A stretch of 64,000 nucleotides of DNA from Sphingomonas montana (GTDB taxonomy: Bacteria > Pseudomonadota > Alphaproteobacteria > Sphingomonadales > Sphingomonadaceae), in the NCBI RefSeq assembly GCF_001956315.1, contig NZ_KV887141.1, positions 1-64,000 of the forward strand, read 5' to 3'. This document shows positions 50,571 through 59,680 of the stretch, piece after piece. The notes below the pieces were generated by a model. It had not been told where the DNA came from. It did not search any database and worked only from the letters and a program-made list of their open reading frames with translations. Made by a program: the position numbers and the translations under genes. Each line of letters opens with the position of its first letter. Within the stretch, counting starts at the first letter, position 1.

Positions 50571-50666
50571 CCGCCATCCCGGCGAAAGCTGGGTTCCATT
50601 ATCACTACGGTCTTGGCTGCCCGAGGCGCAGTGATAATGGATTCCGGCGTCCGCAGGAATGACGGA
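50571..50666. repeat. Long hairpin repeat between fabD and fabG
   Basis: CCATTATCACT (50596-50606) pairs perfectly with AGTGATAATGG (50630-50640). The flanks carry CATCCCGGCGAAAGC on the left and the broadly complementary ATTCCGGCGTCCGCAGGAATGACGG on the right. Family C-like ends surround the inner hairpin, giving a MITE-like shape. Confidence 0.7.
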
Positions 50667-50725
50667 TCGAGGGGAGTGCGTCCGCGGCCCGTTGCCCCAA
50701 GCCAAATTGTTAGAAGGAAGAAGAC

Positions 50726-51469
50726 ATGTTCGATCTGACCGGAATGACTGCACTCGTCACCGGCGCATCCGGGGGGATCGGGTCGGCGATCACGACCGCG
50801 CTGGCCGGGCAGGGCGCGCGGCTGGCGGTGTCGGGGTCCAATGTCGCGAAGCTGGACGCGTTCCTGGCCGGATTGCCGGGCGAGGGTCATGTGGCGGTCG
50901 CGTGCGACCTGTCCGATGCCGCCGCGGTCGATGCGCTGGTGCCGCGCGCGCTGGAGGCGCTGGGCGGGCGGCTCGACATCCTGGTCAACAATGCCGGCGT
51001 GACGCGCGACAACCTGGCGATGCGGATGAAGGACGAGGAGTGGAGCACCGTCCTGTCGGTGAACCTGGAGGCGGCGTTCCGGCTGATCCGCGCGGCGGCG
51101 AAGCCGATGATGAAGCAGCGGTTCGGGCGGGTCGTGTCGATCACGTCGATCGTCGGCACGACGGGCAACCCGGGGCAGGCGAACTATGCCGCGTCCAAGG
51201 CCGGGCTGACCGGCATGTCCAAGGCGTTGGCGCAGGAGCTGGCGAGCCGCAACATCACCGTGAACTGCGTGGCACCGGGGTTCATCGCCAGCGCGATGAC
51301 GGATGCGTTGCCCGACGCGCAGAAGGCGGCGCTGACCGGCCGTATCCCGGCGGGCAAGCTGGGTGCGGGGGACGACATCGGCGCGGCCGTCGTCTATCTG
51401 GCCAGTCGGGAGGCCGGCTATGTCACCGGGCAGACGTTGCACGTGAATGGCGGCATGGCGATGATCTGA
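50726..51469 (+). CDS. fabG: 3-oxoacyl-[ACP] reductase
   Basis: NADPH-dependent SDR that reduces 3-ketoacyl-ACP. Motifs: LVTGASGGIGSAITTAL, LVNNAGVTRDNLAMRMKDEE, SITSIVGTTGNPGQANYAAS with the catalytic Ser-Tyr-Lys set, and GFIASAMTDALPDAQK. Length 247 residues. The GITRDN-like stretch is specific for FabG and, with its neighbours, rules out an unrelated SDR. A strong AGAAGGAAG ribosome site. Confidence 0.96.
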   Translation: MFDLTGMTALVTGASGGIGSAITTALAGQGARLAVSGSNVAKLDAFLAGLPGEGHVAVACDLSDAAAVDALVPRALEALGGRLDILVNNAGVTRDNLAMRMKDEEWSTVLSVNLEAAFRLIRAAAKPMMKQRFGRVVSITSIVGTTGNPGQANYAASKAGLTGMSKALAQELASRNITVNCVAPGFIASAMTDALPDAQKAALTGRIPAGKLGAGDDIGAAVVYLASREAGYVTGQTLHVNGGMAMI

Positions 51470-51548
51470 CCCACCGGACGCTTGCAAGCGTATCACGGCG
51501 CGGTTAGGGCGAGTGCAAATCCCGAGTTCGTAAGGAAGGTATAAGATC

Positions 51549-51785
51549 ATGAGCGACACCGCCGAACGCGTGAAGAAGATTGTCGTCGAGCATCTGGGCG
51601 TGGAAGCCGAGAAGGTGACCGAGGAAGCCAGCTTCATCGACGATCTGGGCGCGGACAGCCTCGACATCGTCGAGCTGGTGATGGCGTTCGAAGAGGAATT
51701 CGGCGTCGAGATCCCCGACGATGCGGCTGAGAAGATCGGCACCGTCAAGGATGCGATCACGTATATCGACAGCAACAAGGCCTGA
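51549..51785 (+). CDS. acpP: Acyl carrier protein
   Basis: A 78-residue acidic protein. Ser37 in [20 protein letters not shown] is the phosphopantetheine site. [10 protein letters not shown] and [16 protein letters not shown] flank it. It follows fabG by 79 bp with a good AAGGAAGG ribosome site. A hairpin with a T-run separates it from fabF, which could explain higher acpP than fabF expression. Confidence 0.98.
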   Translation: MSDTAERVKKIVVEHLGVEAEKVTEEASFIDDLGADSLDIVELVMAFEEEFGVEIPDDAAEKIGTVKDAITYIDSNKA

Positions 51786-51822
51786 TCCTGCGCGGGCTTC
51801 ATGGCCCGGCAAGATGATGCCG

Positions 51823-51866
51823 AACGGCCTCCCGCCCCGGGTGACTATGGGCCGGGGGGCCGTTTT
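51823..51866 (+). terminator. Attenuator-like hairpin between acpP and fabF
   Basis: AACGGCC pairs with GGCCGTT, with inner C- and G-runs extending the stem, ending in TTTT. It could partly stop transcription from acpP, reducing fabF. Confidence 0.65.
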
Positions 51867-51904
51867 GCGTTTGGCAAAAAGATAATGGGTTTGGAGAACA
51901 AGGC

Positions 51905-53170
51905 ATGCGTCGCGTCGTCGTAACCGGATTGGGCCTCGTGACGCCGCTGGGTGCCGAGGTCGAACTCGTCTGGGCCAACATCCTGGCCGGCAAGTCCGGC
52001 GCTGCGCGGATCACGCGGTTCGACGCGACGGACTATGTCTGCCAGATCGCGTGCGAGGTGAAGCCCGCGGATCACGAATATGGGTTCGATCCGAACAAGC
52101 GCGTGGACCACAAGGTGCAGCGCCAGGTCGATCCGTTCATCATCTACGGCATCGATGCCGCCGGGCAGGCGCTGGAAGACGCCGGCCTGACCGAAATGAC
52201 CGAAGAGCAGAGCTACCGCGCGGGCCTGTCGATCGGATCGGGCATCGGCGGGCTGCCCGGCATCGAGAGCGAGTCGCTGGTGCTCGCCGCCAAGGGGCCG
52301 CGCCGCGTGTCGCCGCACTTCGTGCACGGCCGTCTTATCAACCTGATCTCGGGCCAGGTGTCGATCAAATACGGGCTGCGCGGGCCGAACCATGCGGTGG
52401 TGACGGCCTGTTCGACCGGCGCGCATGCGATCGGCGATGCCGCGCGGATGATCGCGATGGACGATGCCGACGTGATGCTGGCGGGCGGTGCCGAGGGCGC
52501 GATCTGCCCGCTCGGCATCGCCGGCTTTTCGCAGGCCAAGGCGCTGTCGACGCATTTCAACGATACGCCCGAGAAGGGGTCGCGCCCCTATGACAAGGAC
52601 CGCGACGGCTTCGTGATGGGCGAGGGCGCGGGCGTGGTGGTGCTCGAGGAATATGAGCATGCCAGGGCGCGCGGTGCCAAGATCTATGCCGAAGTGATCG
52701 GATACGGCCTGTCGGGCGACGCCTATCACGTCACGGCACCGCATCCGGAAGGGTCGGGCGCGTATCGCGCGATGGAGATGGCGCTGAAGAAGGCCGGGCT
52801 GAAGCCCGAGGACATCGACTATATCAACGCGCACGGCACATCGACGCCGATGGGCGACGAGCTGGAGCTGGGTGCGGTCCGCCGGCTGTTCGGCGACGCG
52901 ATCGAGAATGTGTCGATGTCGTCGACAAAGTCGGCGATCGGGCATCTGCTGGGCGGGGCAGGTGCTGTCGAGGCGATCTTCTGCATCCTGGCGATGCGCG
53001 ACCAGATCGTGCCGCCGACGCTGAACCTGGACAATCCGTCCGACGGCGTGATGGGGGTCGATCTCGTTCCGCATGTCGCCAAGAAGCGCGAAGTGCGTGC
53101 GGTGCTGAACAATTCGTTTGGGTTCGGCGGCACGAACGCGTCGCTGGTGATGGTGCCGGTCCGCGATTGA
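51905..53170 (+). CDS. fabF: 3-oxoacyl-[ACP] synthase II
   Basis: Elongating condensing enzyme (KAS II). It starts RRVVVTGLGLVTPLGAEVE. The catalytic Cys lies in VVTACSTGAHAIGDA, with the histidines in NAHGTSTPMGD and SAIGHLLGGAGAVEA. The end reads NNSFGFGGTNASLV. Length 421 residues. Its stop overlaps a possible earlier TTG start of mltG, so mltG may be read from the same transcript. Confidence 0.97.
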   Translation: MRRVVVTGLGLVTPLGAEVELVWANILAGKSGAARITRFDATDYVCQIACEVKPADHEYGFDPNKRVDHKVQRQVDPFIIYGIDAAGQALEDAGLTEMTEEQSYRAGLSIGSGIGGLPGIESESLVLAAKGPRRVSPHFVHGRLINLISGQVSIKYGLRGPNHAVVTACSTGAHAIGDAARMIAMDDADVMLAGGAEGAICPLGIAGFSQAKALSTHFNDTPEKGSRPYDKDRDGFVMGEGAGVVVLEEYEHARARGAKIYAEVIGYGLSGDAYHVTAPHPEGSGAYRAMEMALKKAGLKPEDIDYINAHGTSTPMGDELELGAVRRLFGDAIENVSMSSTKSAIGHLLGGAGAVEAIFCILAMRDQIVPPTLNLDNPSDGVMGVDLVPHVAKKREVRAVLNNSFGFGGTNASLVMVPVRD

Positions 53171-53196
53171 TCGGCGGCGGCGGCGGGGGGAACGGC

Positions 53197-54195
53197 ATGG
53201 CACGTGCGCGCAAGACGTTCCCGGTCGGCAGGCTGCTGCTGATCCTGGTCGTCGCCGGGTTGCTGGTAGTCGGCGGCGGGTGGCTGTGGACGACGCGCGA
53301 ATGGCGCGCCGCCGGGCCGCTTGCTGTCGCAACGGATGTGACGATCCCGGAAGGGGCGACGCTGGCCGCGGCGGCGCGTGTGCTGGAGAAGGCCGGGGCG
53401 ATCGAATCGACCACCGGGTTCCTGCGCAAGGTGCGGCTGTTCGGTGACGACGCGCCGATCAAGGCAGGCGAATATGGTATCGAGGCGGGGGCCAGCGCGG
53501 CCGACATCCTGGCGATGCTGCAATCGGGCAAGACGTTGCAGCGGCTGATCACCATTCCGGAAGGCATGCCGTCGGTGCTGGTGCGCGACCGGCTGATGGC
53601 ACGCGACCTGCTGACCGGCGACGTGCCGGTGCCGGCGGAGGGATCGGTCCTGCCCGACAGTTACAGTTTCGAACGGGGGGAAAGCCGCGCCGCCGTGTTG
53701 AAACGGATGCAGGACGCGATGACCCGGACGGTCGACCAGTTGTGGCGAACGCGGAAGCCGGGAACGGTGGTGACGACGAAGCAGGACGCGGTGACGCTGG
53801 CGTCGATCGTGGAGAAGGAAACCGCGCTGGCCAGCGAGCGGCGCACGGTCGCCGCCGTCTATTCCAACCGGCTGCGGACGGGGATGCGTTTGCAGGCGGA
53901 TCCGACCGTCATCTACCCGATCACGCGCGGCCGCGCGCTGGGGCGGCGGATCCGGAAGTCCGAACTGGCCGCGGTCAACGCGTACAACACCTATGCGATG
54001 GCGGGGCTGCCGGCTGGGCCGATCGCGAACCCCGGCAAGGGCGCAATCGCGGCGGTCCTGAACCCGGCGGAGTCCGACGCCGTGTATTTCGTCGCTAGCG
54101 GCAAGGGCGGGCATGTGTTCGCCCGGACGCTGGCCGAGCACAACGCCAATGTGCAGCGTTATTACGCGCTGCGCCGGGCGCGTGGCGAGATGTAG
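53197..54195 (+). CDS. mltG: Endolytic murein transglycosylase MltG (YceG-like)
   Basis: Inner-membrane lytic transglycosylase that cuts nascent glycan strands. After a transmembrane helix (LLLILVVAGLLVVGGGWLW) and a LysM-like region comes the catalytic domain with SIVEKETALASERRTVAAVY, in which Glu is the key residue. Then QADPTVIYPITRGRALG and YNTYAMAGLPAGPIANPG follow. ATG 53197 gives 332 residues. It follows fabF with 26 bp between, the usual fab-mltG neighbourhood. Confidence 0.95.
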   Translation: MARARKTFPVGRLLLILVVAGLLVVGGGWLWTTREWRAAGPLAVATDVTIPEGATLAAAARVLEKAGAIESTTGFLRKVRLFGDDAPIKAGEYGIEAGASAADILAMLQSGKTLQRLITIPEGMPSVLVRDRLMARDLLTGDVPVPAEGSVLPDSYSFERGESRAAVLKRMQDAMTRTVDQLWRTRKPGTVVTTKQDAVTLASIVEKETALASERRTVAAVYSNRLRTGMRLQADPTVIYPITRGRALGRRIRKSELAAVNAYNTYAMAGLPAGPIANPGKGAIAAVLNPAESDAVYFVASGKGGHVFARTLAEHNANVQRYYALRRARGEM

Positions 54196-54247
54196 TTTTC
54201 GGGTGACGGGTGGCGTGTTTTCAACCAGCCCTGCACGATTGCCTCGC

Positions 54248-54270
54248 CATCCCGGATCAAGTTCGGGATG
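54248..54270. repeat. Short palindromic repeat, family C
   Basis: CATCCCG and CGGGATG flank GATCAAGTT, about 60 bp after the mltG stop and near the argC stop. The same unit appears around 5870 as ATCCCGGATCGGG. Confidence 0.7.
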
Positions 54271-54300
54271 ACGACTGGTCAAGGTCGCTTCAACCCCAAT

Positions 54301-55242
54301 CTAGAGCCGGAGTCCCTCCGTTTCGGGCAGGCCGCAGGCGAGGTTCATGTTCTGGACGGCGGCCCCGGCGGCGCCCTTGCCGAGATTGTCGAGCGCGCCG
54401 ATCAGGCGGAGCTGGCCGGCGGCGGGGTCGGCATAGACGAATAATTCGAGGCGATCGGTGCCGGCGGTCCGTTCGATATCGAGCACGGACGGCAGATCGG
54501 TCGCGACCGAAACCAGCGCGGCGCCGGCATAGGCCTGCGCGAGGGCATCTTGGACATGCGCCGCCGTGGTGCCGGGGGCGAGATCGTCGATCGCCAGCGG
54601 CACCTCGACCAGCATGCCGCGGTAGCTGCGCGCGACCGCGGGCAGGAAGATGGGCGGACGGGCAAGGCCGCCATGGACCTGCATTTCGCGGACATGCTTG
54701 TGGCCCAGGCCGAGCGCGTAGAGCCGGTAGCCGGTATCGGTTGCGGCGGGTGCCGCGGGATCCTCGAACGCGGCGATCATGTCCTTGCCGCCGCCGGAAT
54801 AGCCGGACGTCGCGGCGACCGCGACGGTGCGGTCCGCAGGCAGGATGCCGGCGCGGACCAGCGGGCGGACCAGCGCCAGGAACCCGGTGGGGTAGCAACC
54901 CGGATTGCTGATCCGCGTCGCGGCCGCGAGCCGGCCGGCGCGGTCGGGTTCCAGTTCGGCGAAGCCATATTCCCAGCCGTCCATGGTACGATGCGCGGTG
55001 GACGCATCGACGATCCGGACCGTCGGATTGCGGACCATCGCCACGGCATCGCGCGCGGCATCGTCCGGCAGGCACAGGATGACGCCGTCGGCGGCGTTGA
55101 GCGCATCGGCGCGTGCGGCCGCATCCTTCCGCAGATGATCGGGCAGGGTGACCAGCACGATGTCGCGCCGCCCCGCCAGCCGGTCGCGGATTTCGAGGCC
55201 GGTCGTGCCGACCGCGCCGTCAATGAAGATGCGGATCGTCAT
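54301..55242 (-). CDS. argC: N-acetyl-gamma-glutamyl-phosphate reductase (type 2)
   Basis: NADPH-dependent step of arginine synthesis. The start IRIFIDGAVGTTGLEIRDRL and SNPGCYPTGFLALVRPLV, with the catalytic Cys, mark the type 2 AGPR subfamily, shorter (313 residues) than type 1. SGYSGGGKDMI and a C-terminal QNMNLACGLPE fit. ATG 55242 overlaps the stop of the NlpC gene in ATGA, so argC is coupled to that gene, an unexpected partner. argDF are 50 kb away. Confidence 0.93.
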   Translation of the reverse strand: MTIRIFIDGAVGTTGLEIRDRLAGRRDIVLVTLPDHLRKDAAARADALNAADGVILCLPDDAARDAVAMVRNPTVRIVDASTAHRTMDGWEYGFAELEPDRAGRLAAATRISNPGCYPTGFLALVRPLVRAGILPADRTVAVAATSGYSGGGKDMIAAFEDPAAPAATDTGYRLYALGLGHKHVREMQVHGGLARPPIFLPAVARSYRGMLVEVPLAIDDLAPGTTAAHVQDALAQAYAGAALVSVATDLPSVLDIERTAGTDRLELFVYADPAAGQLRLIGALDNLGKGAAGAAVQNMNLACGLPETEGLRL

Positions 55243-56138
55243 GGCGTCATCCTGGATATCGGCCGGCGGCGGGCGACGATGGCATCGCCCCCGTCGCCCG
55301 GAAAGCGGGCAAGCACGTCGGCGAGCGGTTCGACGACGACGGCCATCCAGTGCGCGTTCGCATGGATCATCCGGTCGCCATCCACCATCATGCCGACATG
55401 GCCGGGGAAGAAGACCAGGTCGCCGCGCTGCAAGGGGACATCGGCGGGCAGGGCCGTGCCGAGCGCTGCCGCCTGCTGGTCGCTGTCGCGCGGGGCGGGG
55501 ATGCCGCACAGGCCGTGCGCAAGCTGGACCAGGCCGGAACAGTCGATCCCGCCGCCCCCGCGGCCGCCCCAGAGATAGGGCATGCCGACGAGCGACCGGG
55601 CGACCGTAACCGGATCCGCAGCCTGCGTCGTGACAGGTATGACGTGGCCGGCAGGCACGAACCCGCCGCCGGTGAGAGCAAGGAACGCCCCGTCGGCCCG
55701 ACCCGCGATCCGGCTGCCGATCGGGAGCGCGATGGGGGCAGGCGTCTTGATATCGGGCCGGGCGAAGAGCAGCGTCTGCGGAGCCGTGACGATATGGGTC
55801 GCGGGATCGCCGACCGGCCGCAGCGCGTCGATACGGACATGCCCAAGATACTGGTCCAGCGCGCCATAGCCCCAGCACCAGTCGCCGCGGATATCGAGGA
55901 CCGCGAACGGTTCCCCCGGGAGCAATTGCGAGACGGCGGCGGTTGCCGCGTCCGGCGTGGTGTGGAGCATCGTCGCGCGGTCGCCGCAGATCCGCGGCAT
56001 TGGGCGGACATAGTGCGGCGCGAACACCCTGTCGGCCAGCGCGATATCCGCAATATCGCGGCGGGCAGCGGTGATGCGCGGGTCGTAGGCGCGCGAGACG
56101 CCGGTCAGGCGGAACCGTTCAACAGAGCGCGGGGGCAC
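55239..56138 (-). CDS. NlpC/P60 family peptidoglycan hydrolase with SH3-like domains
   Basis: A protein of about 299 residues. The N-terminal half carries bacterial SH3-like repeats, starting near residue 40. The C-terminal NlpC/P60 domain starts MPYLWGGRGGGGIDCSGLVQ with the catalytic Cys in DCSGLV, then RGDLVFFPGHVGMMVDGDRM with the catalytic His, and a final third polar residue in HANAHWMAVVV. It cleaves D-gamma-glutamyl-meso-DAP linkages. The start is probably GTG 56138, because earlier codons overlap the MarR gene. No signal peptide is evident, so export is unclear. Confidence 0.83.
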   Translation of the reverse strand: MPPRSVERFRLTGVSRAYDPRITAARRDIADIALADRVFAPHYVRPMPRICGDRATMLHTTPDAATAAVSQLLPGEPFAVLDIRGDWCWGYGALDQYLGHVRIDALRPVGDPATHIVTAPQTLLFARPDIKTPAPIALPIGSRIAGRADGAFLALTGGGFVPAGHVIPVTTQAADPVTVARSLVGMPYLWGGRGGGGIDCSGLVQLAHGLCGIPAPRDSDQQAAALGTALPADVPLQRGDLVFFPGHVGMMVDGDRMIHANAHWMAVVVEPLADVLARFPGDGGDAIVARRRPISRMTP

Positions 56139-56475
56139 CCGATCGGCGGTCGCTCCGGTCCTGATCGTCGATGAGACTGTCGAACCCTTCAAGAAAATCA
56201 TTCCCCACAGCGGTGCGTGCGACGAACACATTGCGCCTGTCGGCCTCGTCCCGCTCGCGCCGCAGATAGCCGAGCGTGCCCAGCGTATTCAAGGCCCGCG
56301 TGACGACCGGCTTTGAGACACCAAGCGTATGGGCAAGGCCACGCACCGTGTGCGGACCCGGGGTCAGGTAGACGGCCAGCAGCAATGCCATCTGGCGGTT
56401 GGTTAGATCGGGTTTGCCGGACCGGACATAACCGACCAGCGTATTCATCCAGGAACCGAGAGACGAGATCCGCAC
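56119..56475 (-). CDS. MarR family transcriptional regulator
   Basis: A small winged-helix protein of about 118 residues: LTNRQMALLLAVYLTPGPHT, then VRGLAHTLGVSKPVVTRALN as the recognition helix and RRERDEADRRNVFVARTAVG as the wing. It probably controls its own unit or the downstream NlpC-argC genes, because their frames overlap by 20 bp. GTG 56475 is used. A GTG at 56511 would add 12 basic residues. The ligand is unknown. Confidence 0.83.
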   Translation of the reverse strand: MRISSLGSWMNTLVGYVRSGKPDLTNRQMALLLAVYLTPGPHTVRGLAHTLGVSKPVVTRALNTLGTLGYLRRERDEADRRNVFVARTAVGNDFLEGFDSLIDDQDRSDRRSGAPALC

Positions 56476-56544
56476 TGAACCGCACCTTTTTTTATGAGGC
56501 ACGACGGCCACCTGTCATGAAAACACGCGGACGGGCGGATCGTT

Positions 56545-57981
56545 TCACACCCGACCGGTCTCCGCCGTCGATGGCGGGATCGATGCAGGTCCGTATCGAT
56601 CCGAAAGATAGTGCCAGGCCGCCCGCAGGCCGAGCGCCTCGCCGCCCTTGGGCCGCCCCGGACGGGCGGATGGACGCCAGGCGAACGTATCGAAATGCGC
56701 CCAGGCGATGTCGGACGGGACGAAGCGTTGCAGGAACAGCGCGGCGGTGACGGCCCCGGCCAGTCCGCCCTCTCCGGCATTGTTAATATCGGCGATCCCC
56801 GACTTCAGCATGTCCGCATAGGGCGCCCAGAGCGGCATCCGCCAGACCGGATCTCCGCTGGCGGTACCGGCGGCGACCAGTGCGTCCGCAAGCGTATCGT
56901 CGTTCGAAAACAGCGCCGGCAGGTCTGGCCCGAGCGCTACCCGCGCGGCCCCGGTCAGCGTGGCGAAATCGAGGATCAACTCGGGTGCGTCCTCGCCCGC
57001 GCGGGTCAGCGCGTCGCCCAGCACGAGCCGCCCTTCGGCATCGGTATTGCCGATCTCGATCGTGATGCCCTTGCGGCTGGACAGGACGTCGCCGGGCCGG
57101 AACGCGTCGCCGGCGATCGCATTCTCAACCGCGGGGATCAGCAGGTGGAGGCGGACGGGCAAGCGCGCCTCCATCACCAGCATGGCGAGCGCAAGGGCGT
57201 GCGCGGCACCGCCCATGTCCTTCTTCATCAGCAGCATGCCGCCGCCGGGCTTGATGTTCAGCCCGCCGCTGTCGAACACCACGCCCTTGCCGACGATCGC
57301 GATGCGCGGATGCGCGGGATCACCCCAGAGCAGTTCGACCATTCGGGGGCCACGTGCCGGAACCGCGGCGCGACCGACCGCAGCCACCAGGGGGAAGCCG
57401 CGCGCCAGATCGTCGCCCTGCGTCACGACAAGCGACGCCTGGAAACGGGCGGCGACCCGTTCCACTTCCGCCGCCAGTTCGCTCGGCCCCAGGTCCGACG
57501 CCGGCGTGTCGACCAGATCGCGGACCAGCGCGGTCGCGCTCGCAAGAGCCACGGTCGCGGCGATCTCCGCCGACCGGGGGGTGAGCAGGATGCGTTGCGG
57601 GATCGGGTCGGCCGCCGTCCGGTACCGGTCGAACCGGTGATGCGCGAGCAGCCACCCGAGCAGCGCAGCGGCCGGAACAGCGTCATGAAGGCGATACTGC
57701 CCCGCGGGCAGCGCGGCGACGAGCGCGGCCAGTTGCCAGGGATCGTCGCCGGTACCCGCGTTTGGGCCGACGCCGGCCGCGATCGACCATTCGTCGGGTT
57801 TGTGCCCCGGCAGGATCGCGACGTCGCCGGGCTTTCCCGCGAAGCGCGCGGTAGCGATTGCGACGCGGGTCCGTTCCGGCTGGGTGGCGAGCCAGGCGTC
57901 GATCTGGTCGGTGCGGAGCAGCTGGATGCCATGCGCGGGTTGGCCGCGGTCGGGCAGGAGGAGCGAAGCGAAATCTGTCAT
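56545..57981 (-). CDS. M17 leucyl aminopeptidase family protein
   Basis: A 478-residue metalloaminopeptidase. Metal ligands and the family motif are visible: IVGKGVVFDSGGLNIKPGGG, LLMKKDMGGAAHALALA and IEIGNTDAEGRLVLGDAL (the M17 signature). GDVLSSRKGITIEIGN and NNAGEGGLAGAVTAALFL follow. It cuts N-terminal residues from peptides. ATG 57981 gives normal length; 24 residues further upstream look non-coding. In sphingomonads a second, PepA-type paralogue is common, so I give no symbol. Confidence 0.92.
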   Translation of the reverse strand: MTDFASLLLPDRGQPAHGIQLLRTDQIDAWLATQPERTRVAIATARFAGKPGDVAILPGHKPDEWSIAAGVGPNAGTGDDPWQLAALVAALPAGQYRLHDAVPAAALLGWLLAHHRFDRYRTAADPIPQRILLTPRSAEIAATVALASATALVRDLVDTPASDLGPSELAAEVERVAARFQASLVVTQGDDLARGFPLVAAVGRAAVPARGPRMVELLWGDPAHPRIAIVGKGVVFDSGGLNIKPGGGMLLMKKDMGGAAHALALAMLVMEARLPVRLHLLIPAVENAIAGDAFRPGDVLSSRKGITIEIGNTDAEGRLVLGDALTRAGEDAPELILDFATLTGAARVALGPDLPALFSNDDTLADALVAAGTASGDPVWRMPLWAPYADMLKSGIADINNAGEGGLAGAVTAALFLQRFVPSDIAWAHFDTFAWRPSARPGRPKGGEALGLRAAWHYLSDRYGPASIPPSTAETGRV

Positions 57982-58103
57982 GATCGGGAGCATAGGCATG
58001 CCGAATCGGTAACGCCATGCCTTGCGCCGGACCGTCCGTGGGCACGCGGCCACTGTGAACGGAGTGACGGGGCGTCTGATTCGGGCTCACGGGAACACCG
58101 TGC

Positions 58104-58134
58104 CGAGTTCTCGACAGCCTCGAACCAGGCGGGG
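58104..58134. repeat. Dispersed repeat, family A (half copy)
   Basis: GAGTTCTCGACAGCCTCGAACCAGGCGGGG matches the right half of the complete family A unit at 37961-38024; the left arm is absent or mutated. Confidence 0.6.
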
Positions 58135-58168
58135 CAGGGGATGTTGCCTGACCCACTGCGGTCCCGCG

Positions 58169-59539
58169 CTAGGCGGCCATGCGCGAGACGAAGTCGCCGG
58201 TCGTCGTGGACAATTGCGTCAGGTGCGTGCCCATCGACCGGAACCCGGTTTCGAGATGGTCGATCTCGTCGGCGACGGCTTCCGTCTCGGCGCGGATCGC
58301 GGCGATGGTGGCCGACATCGAATCGGCCGCGAGCGCCGTCTCGTCGACCGCAGCGGTAATCATCGTGACCGTCCGCGCCTGGGTTTCCATAGCGGAACGG
58401 ATGCGCTGCGCCGCGGACTGGACCTCGCCCACCGTGTCGCGGATCGATCCGTTGGCATCCACCGTCTGGCGCGTGGCGGACTGGATGGCGGCGATCTTGG
58501 CGGCGATGTCGTCGGTGGCGCGCGCGGTCTGGGCGGCCAGACTCTTCACCTCCGCCGCGACCACCGCGAAGCCGCGGCCGCTGTCGCCCGCGCGGGCCGC
58601 CTCGATCGTGGCGTTGAGCGCGAGAAGGTTGGTCTGCCCGGCAATGTCGCGGATCAGTCCGAGGATCGATTCGATCGCCTGGGCGTGGCCGCTGAGCGCC
58701 TCCGACACAGACACCGCGGTCGCCGACTGTTCGGCGGCGCGGGTGGCGACCAGTGCTGCGGTCTCCACCTCGCCGCGCGCCTGTTCGATCGCGCGGATCA
58801 GCCCGGCCGCGGTCATCGCGGCGTCGCGCATCGCGACCGCGGACTGTTCGGCCGCGGCGGCGACCTCCGATGCCTTGCCCAGCATGCCGCGCGTCACGCC
58901 CGACGCGCCGCCCGTCTGTTCCGACAGTTCGACCGAATGGCGCAGCGCACCGTCGAGGATCAGGCCGACCGTGTCGCGGAAGGCGCCGCCGTCCGCCACC
59001 CGATCCCGCAGAGATTCGACGCGGTGGATTGCGGTAATTTGACTCGAGAGGACTTCGATCTCGATGCAGGCCAGCCGCATGATCGTTGCCGGGACGGTTC
59101 GGGCCATTTCGGGATCGTCGGCGGTCACGCCGTGCAGCGCGTCGATCAGATGTCTGGCATAGCTGTAGATCGACAGCGTGCGTTCGGGCATCGACAGGCC
59201 CGCCGCGATCGTCTCGTTGCCGCGGACCGCGATGGACGCGAGCCAGGTCTCGTCGATCGGGCCGGTGAACCACCGTTCCGTTTCTCGCTCGATCCGGTCC
59301 AGCACGACGACGTCGGGATCCAGCAGGGCCTGCGATCGATCGCGCAACACACGCAGCGACGTCTGCCAATAGGCGCGGCTGACCGTGCGGATGGTGTCGG
59401 CATGCCTTTCCCACAGAGCAGTCAGCCGGGCGGGAAACTTGCCGTCGCCCTTGTACAGCATGATCCGTTCGGCAACGCCGCGTGCATCCAGCAGCAGCTC
59501 TGCCGTCCCCTCGGTCATCACGAAGCGTCCCGCGACCAT
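58169..59539 (-). CDS. Soluble methyl-accepting chemotaxis-type sensor, globin-like N-terminal domain
   Basis: A 456-residue protein without transmembrane segments. Residues 200-456 form an MCP signalling domain, with the hairpin tip [20 protein letters not shown] and [20 protein letters not shown] intact. Residues 1-180 are helical with [20 protein letters not shown] and [19 protein letters not shown]. The layout resembles a globin-coupled sensor, but no histidine is found where the proximal haem ligand should be. Other chemotaxis genes are absent here. It may signal to a non-flagellar system. Confidence 0.82.
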   Translation of the reverse strand: MVAGRFVMTEGTAELLLDARGVAERIMLYKGDGKFPARLTALWERHADTIRTVSRAYWQTSLRVLRDRSQALLDPDVVVLDRIERETERWFTGPIDETWLASIAVRGNETIAAGLSMPERTLSIYSYARHLIDALHGVTADDPEMARTVPATIMRLACIEIEVLSSQITAIHRVESLRDRVADGGAFRDTVGLILDGALRHSVELSEQTGGASGVTRGMLGKASEVAAAAEQSAVAMRDAAMTAAGLIRAIEQARGEVETAALVATRAAEQSATAVSVSEALSGHAQAIESILGLIRDIAGQTNLLALNATIEAARAGDSGRGFAVVAAEVKSLAAQTARATDDIAAKIAAIQSATRQTVDANGSIRDTVGEVQSAAQRIRSAMETQARTVTMITAAVDETALAADSMSATIAAIRAETEAVADEIDHLETGFRSMGTHLTQLSTTTGDFVSRMAA

Positions 59540-59680
59540 TATTCCGTCTTCCCCGTCCGACCCTGTCCAGGCCGGCCTAGGACAAAATGGTAAAGGGGAT
59601 GTGACCGGCCAACGCCGCGCGCTCCCTTGCGCGACGCGGGCGTTGCGTTAAAGGACGCGGCATCAACAGGAAGGCGGACT

